Positions 5,623-12,947 of a stretch of 25,456 nucleotides of DNA are shown here, piece after piece. Source of the DNA: a virus. The notes beneath the pieces are model-generated. The model made no database searches and was not told the origin of the DNA. It saw nothing but the letters and a program-made list of their open reading frames with translations. Made by a program: the position numbers and the translations under genes. The DNA lies in IMG/VR virus record IMGVR_UViG_3300017917_003561, positions 1-25,456 of that record; one strand, given 5' to 3'. The first letter of the stretch is position 1, and every line of letters starts with the position of its first letter.

Positions 5623-6810
5623 ATGATTCTAGCCTGGTTACTACTTCTAACTGGCTTAATAATATCTGCGGTAGCGATCTATTACTCAGTAGTAGGTCTT
5701 ACCGCAATATTTTCTGCCGCCGCCATTCCAATTATTATCATGGGCTCGGCCTTGGAGGTTGGCAAGTTAGTCTGTGCCAGTTGGTTAAAGGCCAATTGGG
5801 AACGTGCTCCACGTTTCATGAAGTACTACATGATTACCGCAGTAATGGTTCTCATGTTAATAACCAGCATGGGTATCTTTGGCTTTTTAAGTAAAGCACA
5901 CAACGACCAAAACTTAGTAAGTGGCGATGTTCAAAGCAAGATTGCTATCTACGATGAAAAAATTAAAGTAGCAAAGGAAAACATCGATGCAAATCGCAAA
6001 GCACTCAAACAAATGGATGAGGCTGTGGACCAAGTTATGGGTCGAAGTCAAGACGAAAAAGGTGCGGACAAGGCAGTTGCGCTACGTAGAGCACAGGCCA
6101 AAGAACGCACTAGATTACTTTCTGAGATTACCGCCGAACAGAAAATTATTAGCCAACTTAGTGAAGAACGGGCACCCATCGCCGCTGAAGTACGTAAGGT
6201 GGAAGCAGAAGTTGGTCCGATAAAATATATTGCTAAATTTGTCTACGGCGATCGAGGCGCAGATGAAAACATGCTGGAACGTGCAGTAACTTGGATCATT
6301 ATCCTTATTGTTATTGTGTTCGATCCACTGGCAGTTATCATGTTACTGGCCGCTCAAATGACCTTTGGGTGGTATAGAAACAGTCAGCCTAAAGAAGAAC
6401 AGTATCCTACAATAGCAGACTTGGATCGCGATGTAGGCGAACCACCAACAGAAGAAGAAAAAAGGCAACTAGAAGAGGCAAATGATAGGCAACAGGATGT
6501 TCAACCCGTCAGCTCAAAATGGCCATTCCCATCAGCGAGTAAACCAGAACAAGTTCCAAGCGAAACACCGTCGACTGCACTAGGAGGTGATATAACAGCG
6601 CCGGAGGAAAAGCCAACAGAAGTGGTAGAAGAGATACCACTCGAACAATGGAACAAAATGATTGCGGAAGCTGAACGTGCAGTTGAAGAAGAAAAGAAGG
6701 CAGCTTTGGAAATTGATCTACCTCATGTAGAAGAAACAGAAGAGTCAAAAAAAAAGACATACATGACCAAGGACGAACAGGGACAGATACAGATCAAGAA
6801 CCGGTCATAA
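5623..6810 (+). CDS. Membrane and coiled-coil protein, conserved in T4-like marine phages; zero-frame product
   Basis: 395 residues in the zero frame. Two or three hydrophobic spans at 1-50 (LAWLLLLTGLIISAVAIYY and the Ile/Ala-rich SAAAIPIIIMG) and one near 65-88, then a long charged coiled coil (about 95-200), a further span pair near 224-248 (TWIIILIVIVFDPLAVIMLL), and a Pro/Glu-rich cytoplasmic tail (about 260-395). Function unknown; topology suggests an inner-membrane protein with a coiled-coil domain facing periplasm or cytoplasm. It begins 8 bases after the virion-like gene and may share its late promoter. A canonical slippery heptamer near codon 378 would let ribosomes pass into the -1 frame and extend the protein by 111 residues (see 6750-6808). 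Confidence 0.75.
   Translation: MILAWLLLLTGLIISAVAIYYSVVGLTAIFSAAAIPIIIMGSALEVGKLVCASWLKANWERAPRFMKYYMITAVMVLMLITSMGIFGFLSKAHNDQNLVSGDVQSKIAIYDEKIKVAKENIDANRKALKQMDEAVDQVMGRSQDEKGADKAVALRRAQAKERTRLLSEITAEQKIISQLSEERAPIAAEVRKVEAEVGPIKYIAKFVYGDRGADENMLERAVTWIIILIVIVFDPLAVIMLLAAQMTFGWYRNSQPKEEQYPTIADLDRDVGEPPTEEEKRQLEEANDRQQDVQPVSSKWPFPSASKPEQVPSETPSTALGGDITAPEEKPTEVVEEIPLEQWNKMIAEAERAVEEEKKAALEIDLPHVEETEESKKKTYMTKDEQGQIQIKNRS
6750..6808 (+). promoter_or_regulatory. Probable -1 programmed ribosomal frameshift signal
   Basis: The zero frame reads TCA AAA AAA AAG, so the heptamer A-AAA-AAG (6750-6756), the same one E. coli dnaX uses, is in phase. Six bases later ATGACC (6763-6768) can pair with GGTCAT (6803-6808), a plausible stimulatory stem with a 34-base loop. 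The -1 frame is open from 6717 (stop TGA at 6714-6716) to 7091, overlapping the zero frame by about 94 bases. The A9 run could also be an assembly indel joining one continuous gene. Confidence 0.6.
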
Positions 6811-6875
6811 AAGGCTACGTTCAAAATGCTGAACAGTCAGAAGGCACTATATGGGCAAAGATTAATCAAGCAAAT

Positions 6876-7091
6876 ATGAAGCCTAAAGACGAAATGTACA
6901 GGCTATACGACTTTGACAAATTTAATGATTTAATTATAGACAAGTTTACTGACCCAGCGTTATATCAGTTTGTTGAAGAAACAAAAACCCGTGGCCCTAA
7001 ATTTGCCAATTATAGCCAAGAACGGCTGAAAGAATTCGTAAATAGAATATATGAACTTAGGAAAAATAACCCTAATTACACCTCCAGATAA
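6876..7091 (+). CDS. -1 frame C-terminal extension of the membrane protein (or separate 71-aa protein)
   Basis: From the ATG at 6876 this is a 71-residue charged helical protein (KPKDEMYRLYDFDKFNDLI to [12 protein letters not shown]). The frame is open well upstream, and the upstream residues (EPVIKGYVQNAEQSEG, then IWAKINQANM) look like real protein. No ribosome binding site precedes the ATG. The best reading is therefore that it is translated as the tail of a 489-residue fusion made by frameshifting at 6750-6756: 378 residues from the zero frame plus 111. No catalytic motif is seen; function unknown. Its last 41 bases overlap the next gene in another frame. Confidence 0.6.
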   Translation: MKPKDEMYRLYDFDKFNDLIIDKFTDPALYQFVEETKTRGPKFANYSQERLKEFVNRIYELRKNNPNYTSR

Positions 7092-7461
7092 GTTGTTCAA
7101 TTTGAATTTAAGTTATCTGCTAGTTAAACCATCCAATTCTGTTAAACAACAGTTTCAAACTATTCTAAGTAAAAGCATCGATGATCTTAATGTTTTTATT
7201 TTCGACGAAAAAGAAACAGACATTGCTTGGATGCTTAGTGTTGCACAGCAAGTTGATGTCGTGGTAATTGATGTAGATAACTGCGACCCAACGACTAAAA
7301 GTTTTATCACATTTCTGTTGGCGCAACCCAATGCACACTATATAACATTAGATGAAACTACTCCTTACAATCTAATAAGCAAAAATAGAATTTGGGATTT
7401 AGAAGGAATAGTTGAACAATTCACACAAGAGGAAGATGAAGATGATGAACCACAAGACTAA
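7051..7461 (+). CDS. Conserved T4-like phage protein of unknown function
   Basis: 136 residues. The pattern is alpha/beta: [35 protein letters not shown], then [35 protein letters not shown] and [13 protein letters not shown], ending in an acidic tail ([13 protein letters not shown]). The buried strands [11 protein letters not shown] and AHYITLDE suggest a Rossmann-like or receiver-like domain, but no nucleotide-binding loop is visible. I recognise the family from marine T4-like phages without a known function. It overlaps the preceding frame by 41 bases and the bS21 gene by about 20, so it is part of one tight transcript. Confidence 0.7.
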   Translation: MNLGKITLITPPDKLFNLNLSYLLVKPSNSVKQQFQTILSKSIDDLNVFIFDEKETDIAWMLSVAQQVDVVVIDVDNCDPTTKSFITFLLAQPNAHYITLDETTPYNLISKNRIWDLEGIVEQFTQEEDEDDEPQD

Positions 7462-7675
7462 AGGTACTGGCGTTACTGTAAAGGATAACGAAAATATCAA
7501 TCAGGCTTTGCGTAGATTCAAAAGAAAAGTTGAAGATGCAGGTATTTTGGACACACTACGTAAAAAAGAATTTTACGAAAAACCAACCACAGCACGTAAA
7601 CGTGCCAAAGGTGCAGCCAAAGCTCGTTGGCGCAAGAAGCTCGAAAAAGAGTCATTACCACCAAAACTCTATTGA
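7442..7675 (+). CDS. rpsU: Ribosomal protein bS21 homologue
   Basis: About 77 residues. The core [20 protein letters not shown], then [20 protein letters not shown] followed by [15 protein letters not shown], is unmistakably bS21, the last small-subunit protein to join and one that sits by the anti-Shine-Dalgarno of 16S rRNA. Several ATGs are close together (7436, 7442, 7445); 7442 is preferred because AAGAGGAA (7427-7434) is best spaced for it, and the gene then overlaps its neighbour by 20 bases. Virus-encoded bS21 is known from pelagiphage and huge-phage genomes and is thought to replace the host protein and bias translation. The basic, shortened C-terminus is typical. Confidence 0.92.
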   Translation: MMNHKTKGTGVTVKDNENINQALRRFKRKVEDAGILDTLRKKEFYEKPTTARKRAKGAAKARWRKKLEKESLPPKLY

Positions 7676-7700
7676 CATTGTTAACATTATCTGTTAAACT
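7672..7700 (+). promoter_or_regulatory. Sigma70-like promoter
   Basis: TTGACA (7672-7677), 17 bases, TAAACT (7695-7700, 4 of 6 matches). The overlapping TATACT at 7702-7707 is too far from this -35 but could serve with TTAACA at 7681. Either would drive the exonuclease gene at 7728. Confidence 0.55.
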
Positions 7701-7727
7701 ATATACTCTAAAATAACGAAAGAGTGT

Positions 7728-8315
7728 ATGGCTAATACAGACGTAATGATTGACTTAGAAACATTGGCGACATCAACCGATGCCGCCATTCTTACGATTG
7801 GAGCAGTAAAGTTTGATCCATTTGGTAGAGATGTTGCAGAACCCGCAATGGACAGTTTTTATGTTAGAGTAGATTTGGACAGTTGTCATGAGATTGGTTT
7901 AGTTACCAACGACGATACCATAGCATGGTGGGCTCAACAGGATAAGGCAGTTCAAGACGAAGCATTTAGTGAAGGTGCAGACAGACTGCATATTCGAGAT
8001 GCAATGGAAAGATTGTACAAATTCTGTTGGGGTGCAAAACGTGTATGGAGCAACGGCGCAGCCTTTGACGTGCCAATTTGCGAAACTGCCTTCAAGCGTG
8101 TAGGCAAAGCCATTCCTTGGAGCTTCTGGCAAGTTCGCGATGTGCGTACAGCATTTGATTTAGGAATCAATCCTAATCGTCCGCCTGTTACCAAGCATCA
8201 TGCACTAGAGGATGCGTGGAATCAGGCAGTAGGTATTCAGAACGTTTACAATACCCTACGTAGTTGTTCAACATACGATGGTAAATTTGTAACCCCATTT
8301 AGTAACGAAAGATAA
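7728..8315 (+). CDS. DEDDh 3'-5' exonuclease, phage type (Rv2179c-like)
   Basis: 195 residues with the ordered DEDDh residues: D9 and E11 in MIDLETLATS, the middle Asp in VWSNGAAFDVPICETAF, and the final His/Asp in HHALEDAWNQA. The segment DTIAWWAQQDKAVQDEAF matches the phage and mycobacterial Rv2179c-like subfamily of RNase T-fold enzymes, which trim RNA or single-stranded DNA 3' ends with two metal ions. Such genes are common in T-even-like and other large phages, where a role in RNA turnover or DNA repair is assumed. It has its own host-type promoter and sits two bases ahead of the HD-domain gene, so the pair is probably early and co-transcribed. The substrate cannot be told from sequence. 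Confidence 0.85.
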   Translation: MANTDVMIDLETLATSTDAAILTIGAVKFDPFGRDVAEPAMDSFYVRVDLDSCHEIGLVTNDDTIAWWAQQDKAVQDEAFSEGADRLHIRDAMERLYKFCWGAKRVWSNGAAFDVPICETAFKRVGKAIPWSFWQVRDVRTAFDLGINPNRPPVTKHHALEDAWNQAVGIQNVYNTLRSCSTYDGKFVTPFSNER

Positions 8316-8317
8316 GG

Positions 8318-8899
8318 ATGAAAACTCTTGAAACTGTTTCGGGTAGAAAAATTAATGTCACAGACCCAGATCCTAGCACTATTGAAATCAGCGATATTGC
8401 TTGGAGCCTTAGTAGGATGCCTCGTTTTAGCGGTCATTCTATCCCTTACATTCCCTATTCCGTTGCCCAACATTGCATACAAGTAGCAAAAGAATTAGCA
8501 CCGCACGGAGAGCGTATTCAACTTCATGGTCTACTACACGATGCAGCTGAAGCCTACATTAATGACCTTCCTAGTCCTGTAAAGCATATTCCTGAAATAC
8601 ATGCCGTGATTAGTAAGTTAGAGGATCGACTGATGCTAACTATATATGAATCACTAGGCATTGCACCTCCTACTAAGGAAGAAGAAGCTATCGTTAAAAT
8701 TGCAGACAAGCATCAGCAGGCAGTAGAAGCATATAACTTCATGTACAGCAGAGGTAGCGATTGGAACTTGCCTAAAGTTACTTTTAAACGATTACAAGAA
8801 TTTGAACAACCGCTGACCAGCATTAAAGCATACGATTCTTACCTAGAATTTTTTGAAATTTTACTTGAAAAAGTTAAAAAATCAGATAATCAGGTATAA
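8318..8899 (+). CDS. HD-domain phosphohydrolase (YfbR-like nucleotidase family)
   Basis: 193 residues. The HD fold is shown by the His in SVAQHCIQVAKEL, the adjacent His-Asp pair in HGLLHDAAEAYINDLPSPVK and the last Asp in VKIADKHQQAVEAYNF. The N-terminal SGRKINVTDPDPSTIEISDI, followed by AWSLSRMPRFSGH, is typical of phage members. YfbR-type enzymes remove the 5' phosphate from deoxynucleoside monophosphates, so a role in balancing dNTP pools beside NrdB is likely, but related HD enzymes act on other nucleotides. ATAAGGATG gives a good ribosome binding site. The gene ends inside the late promoter of dnaK. Confidence 0.85.
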   Translation: MKTLETVSGRKINVTDPDPSTIEISDIAWSLSRMPRFSGHSIPYIPYSVAQHCIQVAKELAPHGERIQLHGLLHDAAEAYINDLPSPVKHIPEIHAVISKLEDRLMLTIYESLGIAPPTKEEEAIVKIADKHQQAVEAYNFMYSRGSDWNLPKVTFKRLQEFEQPLTSIKAYDSYLEFFEILLEKVKKSDNQV

Positions 8900-8902
8900 A
8901 TA
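8895..8902 (+). promoter_or_regulatory. T4-type late promoter TATAAATA (dnaK)
   Basis: A perfect TATAAATA overlapping the end of the HD gene. No -35 hexamer is suitably placed (the nearest, TTGAAA at 8865, is 24 bases away), which favours a phage late promoter. Predicted start is near 8908, at the foot of the leader hairpin. Confidence 0.7.
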
Positions 8903-8908
8903 AAAATG

Positions 8909-8927
8909 TAGAACGCTTCGGGTTCTA
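8909..8927 (+). promoter_or_regulatory. dnaK leader hairpin
   Basis: TAGAAC (8909-8914) pairs with GTTCTA (8922-8927), with an inner C-UUCG-G tetraloop and one bulged G. It sits at the predicted 5' end of the late transcript. The context AAAAATGTAG before it and TCTTGCTTAA then AAGGAGATA after it are repeated in front of hsp20, so the two leaders are related. Confidence 0.6.
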
Positions 8928-8959
8928 TTAAATTCTTGCTTAAAATTAAGGAGATAAAA

Positions 8960-10855
8960 ATGAGCAAAATCATAGGTATTGACCTTGGCACCACTAATAG
9001 TTGCGTTGCCATTCTAGAAAACGGCGTAGCCAAAGTTATTGAAAACAGCGAAGGCGCCCGCACTACACCATCAATCGTTGCGTACACACCAGATGAAATC
9101 TTAGTTGGTGCTACAGCAAAACGACAAGCAGTTACAAACCCAAAGAATACAATTTATGCCGCCAAGCGTTTAATTGGCCGTAAGTTCTCTGAGAAAGAAG
9201 TTCAGAAGGACATCGACCTAATGCCTTACTCAATTGTACAGGCTAAGAACGGAGATGCTTGGATTAAGGCACAAGACAAGGAACTGGCACCTCCACAGAT
9301 CAGTGCAGAAGTTCTGCGTAAAATGAAAAAGACCGCGGAGGATTATCTAGGTGAAAGTGTTACAAAGGCTGTTATCACAGTTCCAGCATATTTTAACGAC
9401 AGCCAACGACAAGCTACAAAAGACGCTGGCCAAATCGCAGGCTTGGAAGTACTGCGTATTATTAACGAGCCTACTGCTGCAGCTCTTGCGTATGGCGTTG
9501 ATAAGTCTGATAAAAAAGATAGGAAAGTGGCTGTTTATGACCTTGGTGGTGGTACATTCGACATCAGCATCATTGAAATCGCGGATATCGAAGGCGATAA
9601 ACAAATCGAAGTTTTAAGCACAAACGGCGATACATTCCTCGGTGGTGAAGACTTTGATCAACGCATCATGGATCATCTCTGCGATGAATTTAAGAAAGAG
9701 AATGGTATCGACCTTAAGTCGGACATGTTGGCCCTACAACGTCTAAAAGATGCTGCGGAAAAAGCCAAGATTGAACTATCTAGTTCGCAGAGCACAGACA
9801 TTAACCTGCCATACATTACAGCAGACGCTACTGGTCCTAAGCACATGAACGTTAAACTAACTCGTGCTAAGTTTGAAGCAATGGTTGAAGACTTGATTCA
9901 ACGTTCAATTGAGCCATGCAAAGTAGCAATGAAAGATGCAAACGTTACAGCCAACGACATTACAGAAGTTATCTTGGTCGGTGGCCAGACACGTATGCCT
10001 AAAGTTCAAGAAGCAGTTGAGAAATTGTTTGGTAAAACTCCGCGTAAAGATGTTAATCCAGACGAAGCAGTTGCCGCAGGCGCTGCTATTCAAGGTGCTG
10101 TTTTAGCTGGTGACAAGACAGACGTTCTGTTACTTGACGTTACTCCTCTAAGTCTTGGTATTGAAACAATGGGCGGTATCTTTACTAAACTAATTGAAAA
10201 GAATACAACTATCCCAACCAAAAAGTCACAGACTTTCTCAACGGCAGAAGACAATCAACCTGCTGTTGATATTAAAGTAGCACAAGGTGAACGCGAGTTG
10301 TTCAAGTACAACAAGATGCTTGGAGAATTCAAACTAGATGGCATCAATCCTGCACCACGCGGTATGCCGCAGATTGAAGTTACCTTTGATATTGATGCTA
10401 ACGGTATCATGAACATCAGCGCCAAAGACAAAGGTACTGGTAAAGAAAACAAAATTACAATTAAATCAGATAGCGGTCTAAGCAAAGACGATATCGAGCG
10501 TATGATCAAAGAAGCAGAAGCAAATGCCGAAGCCGATAAGAAAGCTCGTGAGTTAATCGATGCTAAGAATCAATCTGAAAGTGCTGTACATAGCATCAAA
10601 AAAGACTTTGAAGAATTTAAAGATCAGCTTACTGAAGAAGAGCGTAGTAAATTTGAAGAGTCTTTAAAAGGTGTTGAACAAGCACAAAGCGGCGAAGATG
10701 TTGAAGCTATCAACAAAGCCGTTCAAACAATGTTTGAGTCAGCTGGTCCTGTGTTTGCCAAAAAACAAGCCAAGGCCAGTGCTGAAACAGCCCAACCAAC
10801 CGAGGGCGAACAAACCGTTAATGCGGAGTTCAAAGAGGTTGATAAGAAAGACTAA
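8960..10855 (+). CDS. dnaK: Hsp70 chaperone DnaK, full length
   Basis: 631 residues, close to E. coli DnaK (638). The nucleotide-binding domain has [16 protein letters not shown] at the start, [28 protein letters not shown] and [10 protein letters not shown]; the linker is [18 protein letters not shown]; the substrate domain and helical lid follow; the C-terminus ends EFKEVDKKD, similar to the EEV tail of bacterial DnaK. The start is the ATG at 8960, placed by AAGGAG (8948-8953); a TTG at 8936 would add eight residues in the leader. No dnaJ or grpE is seen, so host co-chaperones are assumed. Besides helping fold virion proteins it could serve the viral IscU, which keeps the LPPVK Hsp70 site. 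A late promoter and a hairpin leader precede it. Confidence 0.97.
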   Translation: MSKIIGIDLGTTNSCVAILENGVAKVIENSEGARTTPSIVAYTPDEILVGATAKRQAVTNPKNTIYAAKRLIGRKFSEKEVQKDIDLMPYSIVQAKNGDAWIKAQDKELAPPQISAEVLRKMKKTAEDYLGESVTKAVITVPAYFNDSQRQATKDAGQIAGLEVLRIINEPTAAALAYGVDKSDKKDRKVAVYDLGGGTFDISIIEIADIEGDKQIEVLSTNGDTFLGGEDFDQRIMDHLCDEFKKENGIDLKSDMLALQRLKDAAEKAKIELSSSQSTDINLPYITADATGPKHMNVKLTRAKFEAMVEDLIQRSIEPCKVAMKDANVTANDITEVILVGGQTRMPKVQEAVEKLFGKTPRKDVNPDEAVAAGAAIQGAVLAGDKTDVLLLDVTPLSLGIETMGGIFTKLIEKNTTIPTKKSQTFSTAEDNQPAVDIKVAQGERELFKYNKMLGEFKLDGINPAPRGMPQIEVTFDIDANGIMNISAKDKGTGKENKITIKSDSGLSKDDIERMIKEAEANAEADKKARELIDAKNQSESAVHSIKKDFEEFKDQLTEEERSKFEESLKGVEQAQSGEDVEAINKAVQTMFESAGPVFAKKQAKASAETAQPTEGEQTVNAEFKEVDKKD

Positions 10856-10867
10856 TGGTCTTATAAT
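10839..10867 (+). promoter_or_regulatory. Sigma70-like promoter (hsp20)
   Basis: TTGATA (10839-10844), 17 bases, TATAAT (10862-10867): five of six and six of six matches. The -35 is inside the last codons of dnaK. This gives hsp20 an expression route independent of the late promoter of dnaK. Confidence 0.75.
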
Positions 10868-10872
10868 AAAAA

Positions 10873-10900
10873 TGTAGGGTGCCGATGGTCGGGCCCTACA
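10873..10900 (+). promoter_or_regulatory. hsp20 leader hairpin
   Basis: TGTAGGG (10873-10879) pairs with CCCTACA (10894-10900), and CCGA (10882-10885) with TCGG (10889-10892) around a TGG loop, leaving a small internal loop. It is flanked by the same AAAAATGTAG and CTTGCTTAA blocks as the dnaK leader. There is no U-tract, so it is probably a leader element rather than a dnaK terminator. Confidence 0.6.
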
Positions 10901-10928
10901 CAATCTTGCTTAATTAAGGAGATATAAA

Positions 10929-11354
10929 ATGACACAATTAAGAACTATTGATACTAATGCTTTAGCTCAGCTTAACAGAGCCCTTGTAGGTTTTGATCGT
11001 ATTTTCAATGATCGTTTCTTTGAAACACGAACAAACAACTACCCTCCATATAACATTGTAAAATACAGTGATAATAATTATGGAATTGAAGTTGCAGTTG
11101 CAGGTTTCGACAAATCAGAAATCACAGTCGAAGTTGATCAAGATCAACTGACAATTAAAGGTGAAAAAGTTAAGTCTGATTCTGAAGTAGAATATCTGCA
11201 CAGAGGGTTGGCTGCACGTGACTTTGAACAAACATTTACTCTAGCTGAGTACATGGAAGTCCGTGGTGCAGAAGTCAAGGACGGTATGCTAAAAATTGAC
11301 ATTGAGCGTATTGTTCCAGAAGCACTGAAGCCGCGCCAAATTGAGGTTAAATAA
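10929..11354 (+). CDS. Small heat shock protein, Hsp20/IbpA family
   Basis: 141 residues. N-terminal QLNRALVGFDRIFNDRFFE and PPYNIVKYSDNNYGIEVAVA are typical of IbpA-like proteins; the alpha-crystallin domain continues with GFDKSEITVEVDQDQLTIKG and ends with GMLKIDIERIVPEALKPRQI, including the IxI-like tail. Small Hsps hold unfolding proteins for DnaK, which is encoded just upstream. Hsp20 is a near-universal gene of T4-like marine phages. Ribosome binding site AAGGAGATA; own sigma70-like promoter; a terminator-like hairpin follows. Confidence 0.95.
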   Translation: MTQLRTIDTNALAQLNRALVGFDRIFNDRFFETRTNNYPPYNIVKYSDNNYGIEVAVAGFDKSEITVEVDQDQLTIKGEKVKSDSEVEYLHRGLAARDFEQTFTLAEYMEVRGAEVKDGMLKIDIERIVPEALKPRQIEVK

Positions 11355-11367
11355 TTTGTAAAACACA

Positions 11368-11390
11368 GGGGGAGGCAACTCCCCCATTTT
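11368..11390 (+). terminator. Rho-independent terminator-like hairpin after hsp20
   Basis: GGGGGAG (11368-11374), GCAA tetraloop, CTCCCCC (11379-11385): a perfect 7-bp GC-rich stem closed by a GNRA loop, followed by ATTTT. The U-tract is short, so termination may be partial. It separates the chaperone genes from clpS. Confidence 0.65.
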
Positions 11391-11404
11391 AGAAAGAGAA
11401 TAGA

Positions 11405-11707
11405 ATGCCTGGTACAGATATCCAACTAGACGAGAAAATCAAAGTAAAAGTTGCCGAACCAAAAAACTGGAAGGTAATTTTACTCAACGACGATTCAACT
11501 CCTATGGAGTTTGTAATTTCTATTTTGGTAGAAATCTTTAAACATACCTCAGACACTGCCAGAGATATAATGTTTCAAGTTCACGAAACTGGTAGCGGTA
11601 TTGCAGGCGTTTATAGTTTTGAAATTGCCGAAGCCAAAGCTGTAGAAGCAACACACCAAGCACGTTCAAACGGCTTCCCCTTACAAATTAAGTTGGAGGA
11701 AGAATGA
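11405..11707 (+). CDS. clpS: ClpS, N-end-rule adaptor for ClpAP
   Basis: 100 residues of the ClpS family. The N-degron pocket motif NDDSTPMEFVISIL, the following helix EIFKHTSDTARDIMFQVHETG with the conserved His, and GVYSFEIAEAKAVEATHQA with the C-terminal FPLQIKLEEE are all present. ClpS hands proteins with bulky hydrophobic N-termini to ClpA and blocks other substrates, so a viral copy could redirect host proteolysis. The start codon follows AGAAAGAG. Its stop overlaps the heme oxygenase start (ATGA), which makes clpS, heme oxygenase and bilin reductase one coupled unit. Confidence 0.93.
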   Translation: MPGTDIQLDEKIKVKVAEPKNWKVILLNDDSTPMEFVISILVEIFKHTSDTARDIMFQVHETGSGIAGVYSFEIAEAKAVEATHQARSNGFPLQIKLEEE

Positions 11708-12258
11708 GCTTAAAAGAAGCAACACACGAACAGCATCGTCGAGCAGAAACAAGACCATTTGTAAAAATACTGTTTTCTGGAAAAATAGATCCAAAACTCT
11801 ACGCAACATATCTCAAGAATCAGCACCCAATGTATGAAGTGCTAGAAGCCTGCGCTATGCCACACCAGCTGTTGCATGGTATCCCAGATATTCGTAGAGC
11901 TCCTGCAATTTTAGAAGATTTTATCGAATTGTGGGGAAGAGATAATACTGAGCAACCCAAAATTTGTCCAGTAGTTAACGAGTACATAAGATATATCCTA
12001 AGTATTAAAGAAGATCCACATAAACTAATGGCACACATATATGTTCGTCATATGGGAGATTTGAGTGGCGGACAAATGATTAGCCAGCGTGTTCCAGGTA
12101 GTGTAAAATTCTATAAATTTAACGGCGACACAGAAGAAATTAAAAATGCTATTCGCACAAAGCTAGATGATAGTATGGCAGACGAAGCCAAAGTTTGTTT
12201 TGATTTTGCCACAAAATTATTTGAACAAATGATGGATGTTGCCAAAGACTATGAGTGA
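11704..12258 (+). CDS. Heme oxygenase (biliverdin-forming)
   Basis: 184 residues, somewhat shorter than cyanobacterial HO1 (about 240). The proximal heme ligand is H11 in LKEATHEQHRRAE; the distal helix has YVRHMGDLSGGQMI with the flexible GG pair; FYKFNGDTEEIKNAIRTKLD is the usual C-terminal helix region. The enzyme opens heme to biliverdin IXalpha, Fe2+ and CO, taking electrons from ferredoxin. The gene overlaps clpS by four bases (ATGA) and the bilin reductase by eight. Heme oxygenase plus bilin reductase cassettes are known from cyanophages (ho1-pebS) and from other oceanic phage contigs. Released iron could also feed NrdB and IscU/IscA, which is speculation. Confidence 0.93.
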   Translation: MSLKEATHEQHRRAETRPFVKILFSGKIDPKLYATYLKNQHPMYEVLEACAMPHQLLHGIPDIRRAPAILEDFIELWGRDNTEQPKICPVVNEYIRYILSIKEDPHKLMAHIYVRHMGDLSGGQMISQRVPGSVKFYKFNGDTEEIKNAIRTKLDDSMADEAKVCFDFATKLFEQMMDVAKDYE

Positions 12259-12937
12259 AAGCAAAGTTTGGGATACACTAATTGATATTCAACATTTACT
12301 CGAAGATTCGTTCAATCGCACAGGCACAGAAATACAAGAGCCTGGAATGGATCGTTTTAATCAGCCTGGTTGGGTCAATCGCGTCTGGACCAGTAGCTCT
12401 TATCGTCGCGCTCATATTGATGTCGTAGACGCTAGAGAAACTAAAGGTTTGTGGATGATGCATTGTTGCATTTTCCCACATACGCACAATCCTGCTCCTA
12501 TTTACGGGTTCGACGTTGTAGCTGGTCGTAATAAAATGACTGGCTGTTTTCATGATTACAGCGCCGCAGGTGATACACTTCATCCTATGATTGAATGGTT
12601 TGGTGAGTATGTAGAACGTCTAGAATGGCGTAAACCACGCGAACTACCTGACTGGGCCAAGCGCATTTTTAGCCCGCATATGGTAGCTGCTGGCAACGTC
12701 AAAGACGAAACAGAGCTGGATCAAATTACACAAATGGCTAGAGATACTCTATCTCATTATCTAGCTACAGTAGCAGAAACAAATAACACAGTTTTAGATA
12801 CTACTACACATCAGAACTATTACTGCGATAATCAGAAACAAAACCCGCATACACCCCGTGTAATGGCCAGCTTAGGGCTAGACGAAGAGGACGTTCGGGT
12901 TTTCATTCAGGAATGTCTATTCCCAGAAATCGCATAA
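12251..12937 (+). CDS. Ferredoxin-dependent bilin reductase (PcyA/PcyX-like)
   Basis: 228 residues from the ATG at 12251; an in-frame ATG at 12236 would lie deeper in the heme oxygenase gene and lacks support. Family marks: MMHCCIFPHTHNPAPIYGFD followed by VVAG, then HDYSAAG, and the C-terminal YYCDNQKQNPHTPRVM and LFPE. Aligned by eye to PcyA, the catalytic His88 is H71 and Asp105 is D88, but Glu76 is replaced by Asp (D57 in YRRAHIDVV). That pattern departs from PcyA and could favour phycoerythrobilin, as in the phage-derived PcyX group; the product cannot be settled from sequence. It uses biliverdin from the overlapping heme oxygenase. Its stop codon lies within a late promoter. Confidence 0.88.
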   Translation: MSESKVWDTLIDIQHLLEDSFNRTGTEIQEPGMDRFNQPGWVNRVWTSSSYRRAHIDVVDARETKGLWMMHCCIFPHTHNPAPIYGFDVVAGRNKMTGCFHDYSAAGDTLHPMIEWFGEYVERLEWRKPRELPDWAKRIFSPHMVAAGNVKDETELDQITQMARDTLSHYLATVAETNNTVLDTTTHQNYYCDNQKQNPHTPRVMASLGLDEEDVRVFIQECLFPEIA

Positions 12938-12940
12938 ATA
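12933..12940 (+). promoter_or_regulatory. T4-type late promoter CATAAATA, leaderless geometry
   Basis: CATAAATA overlaps the stop of the bilin reductase gene; only seven bases separate it from the ATG at 12948. T4 geometry would start the transcript about two bases before the ATG, with no room for a Shine-Dalgarno. The same seven-base spacing occurs at 21376-21391. Confidence 0.6.
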
Positions 12941-12947
12941 TTACACT

